Assembly: GCF_000243415.2 (NCBI RefSeq)
Contig: NZ_KI912270.1
Coordinates: 6,777,837 to 6,841,836, forward strand
Source: Mycolicibacterium tusciae JS617
GTDB taxonomy: Bacteria > Actinomycetota > Actinomycetes > Mycobacteriales > Mycobacteriaceae
Length of the DNA: 64,000 bases
Direction: 5' to 3'
Positions 28,416 through 38,198 of the stretch are shown here, piece by piece. The notes under the pieces were generated by a model. The model made no database searches. It was given only the letters and a program-made list of their open reading frames with translations, and was not told where the DNA came from. The position numbers were made by a program, and so were the translations under genes. Every line of letters starts with the position of its first letter. Position 1 is the stretch's first letter.

Positions 28416-29506
28416 GGCACCTCCAACGTCCGCTCGACGCAATCCAGGAGCCGGTCGACGCCCGGTAACCACAGCTTCTCCAACCGTGCCGGCGGGAACG
28501 GTGTGTCGAATCCGGTGGCGCGCAGGACCGGCGCCTCCAGGTCGTAGAACAGCTCCTCTTGTATGCGCGCCGCGAGTTCCGCACCGAAGCCCAAGGTGCG
28601 GGGACCCTCGTGCATGACCACCGCGCGCCCGGTCCTTTGCACCGATTCGGCGACCGTCTCGAAGTCCAGCGGGTTCAGTGACCGCAGATCGACGACCTCC
28701 AGGCTCCAACCATGTTGCTGCGCTGCCAGTTCGGCGGCACTGACCGCCGTGGCAACCAGTGGGCCGTAGGTGATCACCGTGACGTCATCGCCGCTGCGCC
28801 GAACCGCCGCGCGGCCAATCGGCAGACCCGGGCTGTCGGTGTCGACGGGCTCACGCGTCCAGTACCGCCGTTTGGGTTCCAGATAGACGATCGGATCTCG
28901 GCAGGTGATCGACTGCCGCAGTAGCCAATACGCATCCGTCGGAGTCGACGGCGCGACCACCTTCAGACCCGCGGTGTGCAACCAATAGCTCTCGGTCGAC
29001 TCCGAATGGTGTTCGACCGCGCCGATCCCACCGAATGACGGAATCCGGATGGTCACCGGCATCTCGATGTCCCCCCTGGTCCGCATCCTATACTTCGCCA
29101 GGTGGCTGACGATCTGGTCGAACGCGGGCGCGGCGAACCCGTCGAACTGGATCTCCGGAACGGGCACGAAGCCGCGGATCGCCATCCCGATCGCGATGCC
29201 GATGATCGCCGATTCCGCGAGGGGTGTATCGAAACACCTTTTATCGCCGAAGGTTTCGGAAAGTCCCTCGGTGACACGGAAGACACCGCCGAGCGTGGCG
29301 ACGTCCTCACCGAAGACGAGCACGCGCTCATCGGTTGCCATCGCATCGTGCAGGGCCCGGTTGATCGCCTGCGCCATGGTCAGCGTCGGGGCCTCCGGCA
29401 CGGTGCTCAGTAGCGGGCTTGCGCTGTTTCCCGGGTCGCTTCGCTCCTGCTTTCCGTGCGGTTCGTCGTCCCCGTGGAATGTCGGTCGCTCGATGATCTG
29501 AGTCAC
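28412..29506 (-). CDS. bkdB: Branched-chain 2-oxoacid dehydrogenase E1 beta subunit
   Basis: A 364-residue transketolase-like beta subunit: [39 protein letters not shown], then the C-terminal domain from ~residue 235 ([32 protein letters not shown]). It pairs with BkdA to decarboxylate branched 2-oxoacids from Leu, Ile and Val. The start is GTG 29506. The N-terminal leader (residues ~1-36) is unusually long and contains KQERSDPG, encoded by a dispersed repeat (29430-29450). The gene lies one base behind the bkdA stop. It corresponds to Rv2496c. Confidence 0.94.
   Translation of the reverse strand: MTQIIERPTFHGDDEPHGKQERSDPGNSASPLLSTVPEAPTLTMAQAINRALHDAMATDERVLVFGEDVATLGGVFRVTEGLSETFGDKRCFDTPLAESAIIGIAIGMAIRGFVPVPEIQFDGFAAPAFDQIVSHLAKYRMRTRGDIEMPVTIRIPSFGGIGAVEHHSESTESYWLHTAGLKVVAPSTPTDAYWLLRQSITCRDPIVYLEPKRRYWTREPVDTDSPGLPIGRAAVRRSGDDVTVITYGPLVATAVSAAELAAQQHGWSLEVVDLRSLNPLDFETVAESVQRTGRAVVMHEGPRTLGFGAELAARIQEELFYDLEAPVLRATGFDTPFPPARLEKLWLPGVDRLLDCVERTLEVP
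29430..29450 (-). repeat. Dispersed short repeat, copy 2, in frame in bkdB
   Basis: Minus-strand GCAGGAGCGAAGCGACCCGG reads in frame as QERSDPG in the BkdB leader, ahead of the conserved part of the protein. Confidence 0.7.
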
Positions 29507-29507
29507 G

Positions 29508-30626
29508 TCACGCCTCCTTCGCGATCTCCGCCAGCACCTGTTCGCGCTGTGCCAACAGATCCGGGGTGATGTCGTGGTAGACGGTGTCGAACACGTCGGT
29601 GATGTCGAAGTCGTCGGCGTCGACGATCGATTCCCGCAGTTCGGCGCGCAATCGCTTCGATCGGGCAGCTATTCGGTCCTCGAGTCGTTCGGTCCATACG
29701 CCCTGCGCCTGCAAGTACGTGCGGAAGCGCTGAATCGGATCGCGCGCCGTCCAGTACTCGAGTTCATCGTCGGGCCGGTACCGGGTGGGGTCGTCGGATG
29801 TGGTGTGCGGCCCCATCCGATAGGTGACCGCCTCGATGAGCGTCGGGCCGCCACCGTCGCGGGCGCGCCTGGCGGCCTCTGCCGTCACCGCGAAACAGGC
29901 CAGTACGTCGTTGCCATCCACCCGAATTCCGGGCATTCCGTACCCGATGGCCCGATGCGCTATGGATGGCCCGGCCTGCTGTCTGCTGACCGGAACCGAT
30001 ATCGCCCAGTGATTGTTCTGCACGACGAAAATGCACGGGGCCTTGAACACGGCTGCGAAATTCAGCGCTTCGTGTGCATCGCCTTCGCTGGTCGCGCCGT
30101 CGCCGAGAAACGCCACTGTCACCGATTTTTCGCCCAACCGCTGCGCCGCCATCGCCGCACCGACCGCGTGCAGGCCCTGCGTGCCGATCGGGATCGAGAT
30201 CGGCGCGACACACTTCTCGGTGAACCCCAGCCCCCCGTGCCATTTGCCCCGCCAGACCGCACCCATTTGCGCCGGCGTGATTCCCCGCAGCAGAAATGCG
30301 CCGATCTCGCGGTACTGCGGGAAAAGCCAGTCGGTTTTGGGCAGGCAGGCCGCCGCGCCGATCTGCGTGGCCTCCTGACCGCGGCACGACGCAAACAACG
30401 CCAGCTCACCCTGGCGTTGCAGGTTGACGAACTCGGTGTCGAGTTCGCGAGTGACGACCATCGACTCGTAGAGCCAGGCCAGAGTCTCGGGCGGGAGGTC
30501 TCTTCGGTATCGGGCTGCTGAGCCTTTGGTGGTCGGCGTCCCATCCGGGGCGACCAGCTGTATTGGCTCCAACTCGACGCGTGGATGTGTCTCAGACGTC
30601 TGCGGGCTCGCATCGATCCCTGCCAT
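29508..30626 (-). CDS. bkdA: Branched-chain 2-oxoacid dehydrogenase E1 alpha subunit
   Basis: A 372-residue thiamine-diphosphate enzyme. The TPP/Mg motif GDGATSEGDAHEALNFAA followed by VQNNHWAISVP is clear, as is the phosphorylation-loop-like GPHTTSDDPTRY. The ATG at 30626 has AGGAGG four bases upstream; an ATG at 30644 is less favoured. It makes the E1 tetramer with BkdB. A 234-bp gap with two hairpins and a citE remnant separates it from citE upstream, so it may have its own promoter besides being read from the accD1 operon. It corresponds to Rv2497c. Confidence 0.94.
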   Translation of the reverse strand: MAGIDASPQTSETHPRVELEPIQLVAPDGTPTTKGSAARYRRDLPPETLAWLYESMVVTRELDTEFVNLQRQGELALFASCRGQEATQIGAAACLPKTDWLFPQYREIGAFLLRGITPAQMGAVWRGKWHGGLGFTEKCVAPISIPIGTQGLHAVGAAMAAQRLGEKSVTVAFLGDGATSEGDAHEALNFAAVFKAPCIFVVQNNHWAISVPVSRQQAGPSIAHRAIGYGMPGIRVDGNDVLACFAVTAEAARRARDGGGPTLIEAVTYRMGPHTTSDDPTRYRPDDELEYWTARDPIQRFRTYLQAQGVWTERLEDRIAARSKRLRAELRESIVDADDFDITDVFDTVYHDITPDLLAQREQVLAEIAKEA

Positions 30627-30643
30627 ACCGCCTCCTAGGGTCA

Positions 30644-30683
30644 CTGACGGCGGGTCGCGCCGTCAGGCGACTGAGGTGCTCAG
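30644..30683. other. Two adjacent hairpins in the citE-bkdA gap
   Basis: CTGACGGCG at 30644-30652 pairs with CGCCGTCAG at 30658-30666 (5-nt loop), and CTGAG/CTCAG pair at 30671-30683. No T-run follows on either strand, so they may be an operator, an RNA processing site or an attenuator rather than a classical terminator. Confidence 0.5.
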
Positions 30684-30694
30684 CACGGAGGCGA

Positions 30695-30826
30695 TCAGAG
30701 CAAACCCCTGGTGGGGGGCTCGAGCGCTAGCTGCCGGGGGTGTGGCGCTAACGCGACGATGCGCTCTGCTCGCCGCAATGCTGGGGCATCAACCATTATG
30801 CCCTCGTATGCGAAGAAGGCCCTGTG
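30695..30826 (-). pseudogene. Remnant of a second citE-like 3' end
   Basis: The minus strand encodes 43 residues before a stop, with MVDAPALRRAERIVALAP. The intact CitE ends MVDMPVLRRAERIMALAP; 18 of 27 aligned residues agree. No start or upstream part of the gene is attached: the preceding sequence is the 3' end of citE itself in another frame. It looks like the tail of a diverged citE left by a recombination or gene replacement just downstream of the present citE. Confidence 0.7.
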
Positions 30827-30860
30827 GCCGTAAGCGGCCGCTCGGACGTGTCGCGTGCTC

Positions 30861-31679
30861 TCAGGCGGGATTCTGCGGTGCCAGGGCCATGATGCGTTCG
30901 GCCCGCCGCAGCACCGGCATATCGACCATCTGCCCCTCGAACTGGAAGACACCGCGCTGCGATCGCGCTTGCTCGAGCACCTGGCGCGCCCAGTCGACCT
31001 GCTCGTCGGTCGGCGCATAGGCATCGCGGATTACCGCGACCTGGGATGGGTGAATGGCGACCTTGGCATCGAACCCGACGGCGACTGCGTCGTCGCTCTC
31101 AGCCCGCAAGCCGTCGAGATCCTTGATGTTGAGATATACGGAGTCCAGGGCCGCCTTCCCAAACGCCTTGGCGGCCAACAGGCTCTGCGACCGCACATGC
31201 TTGGCGACATCGCGGTAGCTACCGTCGGGCCAGCGATTTGCGGTACCGCCCGTGGCCGCGAAGAGGTCCTCGGCACCCCACATCACGGCCACCGCGTTCT
31301 CCATGCGGGCCAACTCGTTGAGTTCGATTGCCCCCAAGGGTGTCTCGACCAGCACGATCACTTCGCGAGGTGCGAGATCGCGGATCTGCCGTGGTGATTC
31401 GGTTTTCGCCAACATCACCACGGAATAGTCGGTGCGCGCCAGCGCATCCAGATCGAGCTGATGATCGGGTGTCGCGCTCGGATTGATTCGGACCACAGTG
31501 CGAGCGGGGTCAAGCCGGGTTTCGATCAGTGCGTGGCGCGCGGCTTCCCGGTCGTTGGCGGCCACTCCGTCTTCGAGATCGAGGATGACGACATCGGCTG
31601 CTGCAGCGGCCTTCTCGAACCGTTCGGGCCGATCGGCGGGACAGAATAGCCAGCCGGGGCCGTTATTGCCCAGTGCCAT
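30861..31679 (-). CDS. citE: CitE-like beta-hydroxyacyl-CoA lyase (HMG-CoA / citramalyl-CoA lyase)
   Basis: A 272-residue HpcH/HpaI-CitE family TIM barrel: FCPADRPERFEKAAAAADVVILDLEDGVA, VRINPS, the catalytic-site arginine and glutamate region VIVLVETPLGAIELNELA, and the Mg-binding GAEDLFAATGG. The M. tuberculosis counterpart Rv2498c is reported to cleave (R)-HMG-CoA in leucine catabolism and (S)-citramalyl-CoA in itaconate breakdown; the operon here fits that. The ATG at 31679 overlaps the maoC stop as ATGA. Downstream lies a remnant of a second citE tail. Confidence 0.92.
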   Translation of the reverse strand: MALGNNGPGWLFCPADRPERFEKAAAAADVVILDLEDGVAANDREAARHALIETRLDPARTVVRINPSATPDHQLDLDALARTDYSVVMLAKTESPRQIRDLAPREVIVLVETPLGAIELNELARMENAVAVMWGAEDLFAATGGTANRWPDGSYRDVAKHVRSQSLLAAKAFGKAALDSVYLNIKDLDGLRAESDDAVAVGFDAKVAIHPSQVAVIRDAYAPTDEQVDWARQVLEQARSQRGVFQFEGQMVDMPVLRRAERIMALAPQNPA

Positions 31680-32182
31680 CAGGTCGTCTCCTCGGGCCGC
31701 CTGCGCACCATGGTCTTGCGGGATGCGGTCGCCACGATATCGCCGTGCTGATTGCGGCCGACATGCGAGAAGGTGACGATGCCCTCCCCCGGCCGGCTTT
31801 TCGATTCCCGCTTCTCGGTGATTTCGGTCTCGGCGTAGAGCGTGTCACCGTGAAAAAGCGGCTTGGGGAAGGCGATCTCGCCGAAGCCGAGGTTGCCGAC
31901 AATGGTGCCCTGCGTCAGCTGTGCCACCGACAGCCCGACCAGTGTCGACAGCGTGAACATCGAGTTCACCAACCGCTGGTTGAACGGTGGCAACGCATCG
32001 GAGAACGCAGCATCGAGGTGCAGCGCCTGGGTGTTCATGGTCAGGGTGGTGAACAGGACGTTATCGGCCTCGGTGATGGTGCGGCCGGGCCGGTGCTGAT
32101 AGAGCACCCCGGTCTCGAACTCTTCGAACCACAGACCGCGCTGGATTTCGATACGTTTGTAGCCGTCAACTTTCTCGGTCAT
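31679..32182 (-). CDS. MaoC-family dehydratase (Rv2499c-like), probable 3-methylglutaconyl-CoA hydratase
   Basis: A 167-residue hotdog-fold hydratase of the MaoC family. The core includes TITEADNVLFTTLTMNTQALHLDAAF, with the family Asn/His pair, and FPKPLFHGDTLYAETEI. The pathway step that would fit is hydration of 3-methylglutaconyl-CoA to HMG-CoA, the missing reaction between AccA1/D1 and CitE in leucine breakdown; this is inferred from context. It overlaps fadE19 and citE at both ends by ATGA, so it is strictly co-translated. Confidence 0.88.
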   Translation of the reverse strand: MTEKVDGYKRIEIQRGLWFEEFETGVLYQHRPGRTITEADNVLFTTLTMNTQALHLDAAFSDALPPFNQRLVNSMFTLSTLVGLSVAQLTQGTIVGNLGFGEIAFPKPLFHGDTLYAETEITEKRESKSRPGEGIVTFSHVGRNQHGDIVATASRKTMVRRRPEETT

Positions 32183-33378
32183 ACACCAATCTCCCGCGCG
32201 ATCAGCATCAGCTGCACTTCCGTTGTCCCCTCACCGATTTCGAGAATCTTGCTGTCCCGGTAATGCCGGGCGACCGGATATTCGTTCATGAAGCCGTAGC
32301 CGCCGAAAATCTGTGTCGCGTCACGGGAGTTGTCCATGGCCGCCTCGCTAGCAACCAGTTTGGCGATGGCCGCCGCCTTCTTGAACGGCTTGCCCGCCAA
32401 CATCAGCGCGGCCGCGTCGTAGTACGCGGTGCGCGCGGCGTGCGCGCGTGCCTCCATGCGCGCGATCTTGAACGCGATCGCCTGGTAGGCGCCGATCTTC
32501 TGACCGAACGCCTCCCGCTCCTTCGCGTATTTAATGCACTCATCGACACACCCCTGCGCGGCGCCAACGGACAAGGCGGCGATGGCGATCCGGCCCTCGT
32601 CCAGGATGCGCAAGAAGTTCGCGTAGCCGCGACCACGTTCACCCAGGAGGTTCTCCTGCGGTACCCGGACGTCGTCGAAGCTCAGCGGGTGGGTGTCGGA
32701 CGCGTTCCATCCGACCTTGTTGTAGGCGGGCTCGGCGGTGAATCCCGGCGTGGGAACGGGGACCAGAATCGAAGAGATCTCTTTTTTACCCTGCCCATCC
32801 CCCGAGTCGCTTCGCTTCTGCCCCCTGGGACCGATTTCGCCGGTCACTGCGGTGACGGTGACCAGCTTGGTGATATCGGTGCCCGAGTTGGTGATGAACT
32901 GCTTGGAGCCATTGATAACCCAAGTTGATCCATCCGAACGAGCCGTCGTTCTGGTCGCGCCCGCGTCGGTGCCGCCACCCGCCTCGGTCAAGCCGAACGC
33001 GCCGAGCGCCTTTCCGCTCGCCAGCAGGGGCAGCCATTCCTGCTTCTGCTCCTCGTTGCCGAAGCGGTACACGGGCATGGCGCCCAGCGAAACTCCGGCC
33101 TCCAGCGTGATCGCCACACTCTGATCGACCTTGCCGAGCTCCTCCAGCGCCAGGCACAGCGCGAAGTAGTCGCCGCCCATGCCGCCGTATTCCTCGGGGA
33201 ACGGCAGTCCGAACAACCCCATGTCGGCCATGCCCGCGACGACCTCATATGGGAACGAGTGCTCTTCGTCATGTTTAGCGGCCACCGGCGCCACCACACT
33301 CTGCGCGAAGTCGCGGACCGTCTTGGCAAGCTGCTCATAGTGATCGGGCAGCATGCCCGTCGCCAGACTGTTGCTCAT
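32179..33378 (-). CDS. fadE19: Acyl-CoA dehydrogenase, probable isovaleryl-CoA dehydrogenase
   Basis: A 399-residue flavin acyl-CoA dehydrogenase: DMGLFGLPFPEEYGGMGGDYFALCLALEELG at the front, the FAD/substrate block AFGLTEAGGGTDAGATRTTA, and the C-terminal QIFGGYGFMNEYPVARHYRDSKILEIGEGTTEVQ by position. ATG 33378 has GGAGG about ten bases upstream. Residues ~180-195 hold a short extra loop, GQKRSDSGDGQGKK, made by a dispersed repeat (32800-32821), which is not usual for the family at this point. By context it oxidises isovaleryl-CoA to 3-methylcrotonyl-CoA. It corresponds to Rv2500c. Confidence 0.92.
   Translation of the reverse strand: MSNSLATGMLPDHYEQLAKTVRDFAQSVVAPVAAKHDEEHSFPYEVVAGMADMGLFGLPFPEEYGGMGGDYFALCLALEELGKVDQSVAITLEAGVSLGAMPVYRFGNEEQKQEWLPLLASGKALGAFGLTEAGGGTDAGATRTTARSDGSTWVINGSKQFITNSGTDITKLVTVTAVTGEIGPRGQKRSDSGDGQGKKEISSILVPVPTPGFTAEPAYNKVGWNASDTHPLSFDDVRVPQENLLGERGRGYANFLRILDEGRIAIAALSVGAAQGCVDECIKYAKEREAFGQKIGAYQAIAFKIARMEARAHAARTAYYDAAALMLAGKPFKKAAAIAKLVASEAAMDNSRDATQIFGGYGFMNEYPVARHYRDSKILEIGEGTTEVQLMLIAREIGV
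32800..32821 (-). repeat. Dispersed short repeat, copy 3, in frame in fadE19
   Basis: Minus-strand GGCAGAAGCGAAGCGACTCG reads in frame as GQKRSDS within FadE19. It sits in a surface-type loop between two conserved strands. Confidence 0.7.
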
Positions 33379-33421
33379 GCGCGATTCGCCTCCGTGACTC
33401 GCTCGATGGTCATGACTCTTC

Positions 33422-35410
33422 CTATTGCGTTGAGGTGGATTCGACAATGACTTTCGCCAATGGCTGGCCCACCTTGACCTGGTCGCCCACGGCGACCAGT
33501 AACTCGACCACACCCTCGACCGGCGCGGTCAGGGCGTGTTCCATCTTCATGGCCTCGACGGTCACGACGACGGTGCCTGCATCGACGTGCTCGCCGTCGG
33601 ACACACCGACCGCGACCACCGAACCGGGCATTGGGCTGGTCAGCTCGGCATCGCCGCTCAGTTCGTCGTCGGGTCGCACGGGTGCCTCCCGTACCTCTTC
33701 GACCACGCCCGTGAACCCGCCGCCCGACAACCAGATCTGCCCGTCGACCGCGGCGACCTGGTATTCGGTTCGCAGCCGATCCAGTGTCAACGACAACCTG
33801 TCGCCATTGAGAGACGTGGACAGTGGGCGGGGTTCGCCGTCCTCGACGGCGGCCATCGCGGCCTCTGGAATTCCGGTGAGATGGACGTGGTCGGTGCGGT
33901 CACCGGAATGCAGCCGAAGGGTGGTCGGTGCCGTGAGCCCGATCCGCCATCCCGACGGCACGGACCACAGGTCGGCGACGGGGTCGGGCCAGCTCCGCAG
34001 CCATTTGTAGGCGGCAGCGGCGATCAGCTCGCGATCGCCCGGTTCCGCGGGACTGAAGTCGGGCATGCGGCGGTCGAGAAGTCCGGTGTCCAGGTCACCG
34101 GCGGCAACGTCGGAATCGGCCAGCAGAAATCGAAGGAACTCGATATTCGTGGTGACCCCGAGAACCGCGGTGTGCGCCAGTGCCGTGTCGAGGGCACGGA
34201 TGGCGCCGGCACGATCGTCGGCGTGGGCGATGACCTTCGACAGCATCGGGTCGTAGTCGCTGCCGACCACCGTGCCGCGAGCGAGCCCGGAGTCGACGCG
34301 TATCCCAGATCCCCCGGCTTCGGCGAGACCGAGCACGGTGCCGCCTGTCGGCAGGAAGTCGCGACCGGGATCCTCTGCGTAGATCCGGGCTTCGATGGCG
34401 TGCCCGGTCAAGGTCACGTCACCCTGGTCGATCGGCAGCGGATGGCCCGCCGCGATGAGCACCTGCTGTTCGACAAGATCGATGCCGGTAACCATTTCGG
34501 TCACTGGATGCTCGACCTGCAGACGGGTGTTCATCTCCATGAAGAAGAACTCGTCAGGCCGGTCAGCGGACACGATGAACTCGACCGTGCCTGCGCCGGC
34601 GTAATCCACACTTTTCGCCGTATCGCACGCCGCGGCACCAATCCTTGCCCGCGTTGCCGGGTCAAGCAGCGGCGACGGCGCCTCTTCGATGACCTTCTGG
34701 TGCCTGCGCTGGAGGCTGCACTCACGTTCACCCAGGTGCACCACGTTGCCGAACCCGTCGGCGAGCACCTGCACCTCGATGTGCCGCGGGTTCAACACGA
34801 ATCGCTCGAGGAACAACGTGTCGTCACCGAAGGCCGATCCGGCTTCCCGACGCGCGCTGGTCAATGCGGCTGCCAGCTCCGACGGCTCGTGCACGACACG
34901 CATGCCCTTGCCGCCGCCACCCGCAGACGGCTTCACGAGAACGGGATACCCGACCGCTTCGGCGCCTGCGATCAGATCGGCATCGGTGAGACCGGGGCGC
35001 GATACCCCGGGAACGACCGGCACTGAAAATGCCGACACCGCGGCCTTCGCCGCGATCTTGTCACCCATTGTCCGAATTGCGCCGACCGGTGGTCCGATGA
35101 ACACGATGCCCGCGGCCTGCAGCGCAGCGGCGAAATGCGCGTTCTCAGAGAGGAACCCGTAGCCGGGATGCACCGCCTGTGCGCCGGTGCGCTGAGCCGC
35201 CTCGACCACGGCGTCGATATTGAGGTAGCTCTCCCGCGCGGCGGCGGGTCCGATGTTGACGGCCACATCGGCCTCGGCGACGTGGCGGGCACCGGCATCG
35301 GCGTCGCTGAACACCGCGACGGAACGGATGCCCATCGCACGCAGTGTGCGGAGCACACGCACGGCGATCTCGCCACGGTTGGCGATGAGGACTGTCTGGA
35401 TATCGATCAC
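33422..35410 (-). CDS. accA1: 3-methylcrotonyl-CoA carboxylase alpha subunit (biotin carboxylase + BCCP)
   Basis: A 662-residue biotin-dependent carboxylase alpha chain. Residues ~1-445 are the biotin carboxylase with the opening [15 protein letters not shown], glycine loop [12 protein letters not shown] and [21 protein letters not shown]; the middle is a linker/BT domain; residues ~590-662 are the biotinyl domain with the biotin lysine in [10 protein letters not shown]. The GTG at 35410 ([13 protein letters not shown]) lies four bases after the accD1 stop. With AccD1 it carboxylates 3-methylcrotonyl-CoA. It corresponds to Rv2501c. Confidence 0.94.
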   Translation of the reverse strand: MIDIQTVLIANRGEIAVRVLRTLRAMGIRSVAVFSDADAGARHVAEADVAVNIGPAAARESYLNIDAVVEAAQRTGAQAVHPGYGFLSENAHFAAALQAAGIVFIGPPVGAIRTMGDKIAAKAAVSAFSVPVVPGVSRPGLTDADLIAGAEAVGYPVLVKPSAGGGGKGMRVVHEPSELAAALTSARREAGSAFGDDTLFLERFVLNPRHIEVQVLADGFGNVVHLGERECSLQRRHQKVIEEAPSPLLDPATRARIGAAACDTAKSVDYAGAGTVEFIVSADRPDEFFFMEMNTRLQVEHPVTEMVTGIDLVEQQVLIAAGHPLPIDQGDVTLTGHAIEARIYAEDPGRDFLPTGGTVLGLAEAGGSGIRVDSGLARGTVVGSDYDPMLSKVIAHADDRAGAIRALDTALAHTAVLGVTTNIEFLRFLLADSDVAAGDLDTGLLDRRMPDFSPAEPGDRELIAAAAYKWLRSWPDPVADLWSVPSGWRIGLTAPTTLRLHSGDRTDHVHLTGIPEAAMAAVEDGEPRPLSTSLNGDRLSLTLDRLRTEYQVAAVDGQIWLSGGGFTGVVEEVREAPVRPDDELSGDAELTSPMPGSVVAVGVSDGEHVDAGTVVVTVEAMKMEHALTAPVEGVVELLVAVGDQVKVGQPLAKVIVESTSTQ

Positions 35411-35414
35411 GTCA

Positions 35415-36980
<1,566 letters not shown>

Positions 36981-36988
36981 TCAGTTGA

Positions 36989-37029
36989 GTTAATGATGAC
37001 TAACTCATGGTATGTTAGTCACGATTAAC
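36989..37029. promoter_or_regulatory. Palindromic operator between accD1 and bkaR
   Basis: Arms GTTAATGATGACTAAC (36989-37004) and GTTAGTCACGATTAAC (37014-37029) pair at 14 of 16 positions around a 9-bp spacer; the inner 8 bases of each arm are a perfect match (TGACTAAC/GTTAGTCA). A TATGTT -10-like hexamer for bkaR (37011-37016) lies inside it, so a bound repressor would cover that promoter and face the accD1 promoter. This is a typical TetR-type site. Confidence 0.8.
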
Positions 37030-37062
37030 CGAAATGTCCATCAGCGGGTTTGGAGTGTGTCC

Positions 37063-37698
37063 ATGGCCTCCACTTCGGTGCCTGATCTGACCGCGACGCG
37101 CCGCAGCAAGGCCAAATCAGACCGCCGGTCGCAACTGATCGCGGCGGCCGAACGCCTCGTGGCCGAGCGGGGCTACCTCGCGGTGCGGCTAGAGGACATC
37201 GGCGCCGCCGTCGGTGTCAGCGGACCGGCGATCTATCGCCACTTCCCCAATAAGGAAGCGCTTCTCGTCGAGCTGCTCGTCGGGATAAGTACCCGCCTGT
37301 TGGCCGGCGCCACCGATGTCGTCGCCCGCGCCGACGGTCCCCGAGCGGCATTGGACGGACTGGTCGATTTTCATCTGGACTTCGCGCTCGGCGAGTCGGA
37401 CCTGATCCGCATTCAGGACCGCGACCTTCCGAGCCTGCCGCTTGGCGCCAAGCGTCAAGTACGCAGGGCTCAACGGCAGTACGTCGAAATCTGGGTGGGT
37501 GTGCTGCGGCAGTTGAATATGTCCCTGCGCGAGGATGAGGCTCGGCTGATGGCGCACGCGGCATTCGGATTGCTCAATTCGACACCGCATTCGGTGAAAC
37601 CAAGTGCCACGAAAAAGGCCGAGGCCAGCGAGCGTGCCGTCCTTCGAGCGATGACGGTTGCTGCGCTGACCTCGGCCACGCCGAGCGTGAGCGGCTAG
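37063..37698 (+). CDS. bkaR: TetR-family regulator of branched-chain catabolism
   Basis: A 211-residue TetR protein. The DNA-binding domain at residues ~18-65 reads RRSQLIAAAERLVAERGYLAVRLEDIGAAVGVSGPAIYRHFPNKEALLVELL by position; the rest is the helical ligand-binding domain. ATG 37063 (MASTSVPDLT) has GGAG seven bases upstream and lies downstream of the operator-embedded -10 element, so starts farther upstream at 37012 are unlikely. It is divergent from the accD1 operon. The M. tuberculosis counterpart Rv2506 (BkaR) represses this operon; autoregulation is suggested by the shared operator. The natural ligand is probably a branched acyl-CoA (inferred). Confidence 0.88.
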   Translation: MASTSVPDLTATRRSKAKSDRRSQLIAAAERLVAERGYLAVRLEDIGAAVGVSGPAIYRHFPNKEALLVELLVGISTRLLAGATDVVARADGPRAALDGLVDFHLDFALGESDLIRIQDRDLPSLPLGAKRQVRRAQRQYVEIWVGVLRQLNMSLREDEARLMAHAAFGLLNSTPHSVKPSATKKAEASERAVLRAMTVAALTSATPSVSG

Positions 37699-37850
37699 TA
37701 CCAGGCTCGGCGGCCGCCGACGGGGCGTCCGACCGACCCGAGGATCCAGAAGACCGCGCCGATAACGACCAGCACGACACCGATTGTCGTCAGAACGCTG
37801 ATGCCGAAGATATAACCGAGTATGGCAAGGATGATGCCGAGGATAATCAT
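37695..37850 (-). CDS. Small membrane protein, DUF6131 type
   Basis: A 51-residue hydrophobic protein with two transmembrane stretches (MIILGIILAILGYIFGI and TIGVVLVVIGAVFWIL) and a basic C-terminus (GRPVGGRRAWY). The ATG at 37850 has AAGGGAAG just upstream. The stop overlaps the bkaR stop in the convergent direction. It is 40 bases behind another small membrane gene and is probably co-transcribed with it from the SigF-type promoter at 38151-38178. Such tiny proteins are common in mycobacteria; the function is unknown. Confidence 0.75.
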   Translation of the reverse strand: MIILGIILAILGYIFGISVLTTIGVVLVVIGAVFWILGSVGRPVGGRRAWY

Positions 37851-37866
37851 TGCGACTTCCCTTTCT

Positions 37867-37895
37867 AGTGAACTATTAAGTGCCAGTGAACTATT
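37867..37895. repeat. 11-bp direct repeat between two small membrane genes
   Basis: AGTGAACTATT occurs at 37867-37877 and again at 37885-37895; the second copy contains the stop codon of the upstream gene. Confidence 0.5.
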
Positions 37896-38100
37896 GACTG
37901 GGTTCGGGAATATTGCAGGCCGCTACCTTCGGGTTGACTCCCGCGTAGTTCAGCGGGCCGACGACTACGGTGAGGGCGATACTTCCCGCTGTCGCGCAGT
38001 TGGTTGCGCCAGTGGAGAAGTAATCGCGCTGATAGGCGGCGAATACGCCGATCAGCAACCAGATGAGCACTAGAGTTCCGAGTAGCCCACCACCTCGCAT
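37891..38100 (-). CDS. Small membrane protein of unknown function
   Basis: A 69-residue protein with one N-terminal transmembrane helix (GLLGTLVLIWLLIGVFAAY) and a ~45-residue non-cytosolic part containing two cysteines (TNCATAG, AACNIPE) that could pair. TGGAGG lies ten bases before the ATG at 38100. A SigF-type promoter sits 50-78 bases upstream, with a 7-bp hairpin in the presumed leader. With the DUF6131 gene it forms a probable stress-induced pair. No family function is recognised. Confidence 0.75.
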   Translation of the reverse strand: MRGGGLLGTLVLIWLLIGVFAAYQRDYFSTGATNCATAGSIALTVVVGPLNYAGVNPKVAACNIPEPSQ

Positions 38101-38121
38101 GCTGCGCCTCCATCTCTAATG

Positions 38122-38140
38122 GCGCCCCAATTCGGGGCGC
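38122..38140. other. Hairpin in the leader of the SigF-type transcript
   Basis: GCGCCCC (38122-38128) pairs with GGGGCGC (38134-38140) around a 5-nt loop. It is close to the expected transcript start and could stabilise the 5' end. Confidence 0.5.
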
Positions 38141-38150
38141 ATGCAGCGTG

Positions 38151-38178
38151 TTTACCCGGCAGAAAATTTTCCCAAACC
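38151..38178 (-). promoter_or_regulatory. SigF-type promoter
   Basis: On the minus strand GGTTT (38178-38174), a 16-base spacer and GGGTAAA (38157-38151) match the mycobacterial SigF consensus GGTTT-N15-17-GGGTA. Expected start near 38143, giving a leader of about 43 bases before the ATG at 38100. Confidence 0.65.
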
Positions 38179-38198
38179 TGGGAATGGCGACGATCGGG

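Noticed and set aside
30695..31024. 109-codon minus-strand frame as a full gene
   Set aside because: Its first two-thirds is citE read in another frame; only the last 43 codons resemble CitE, so it is listed as a remnant.
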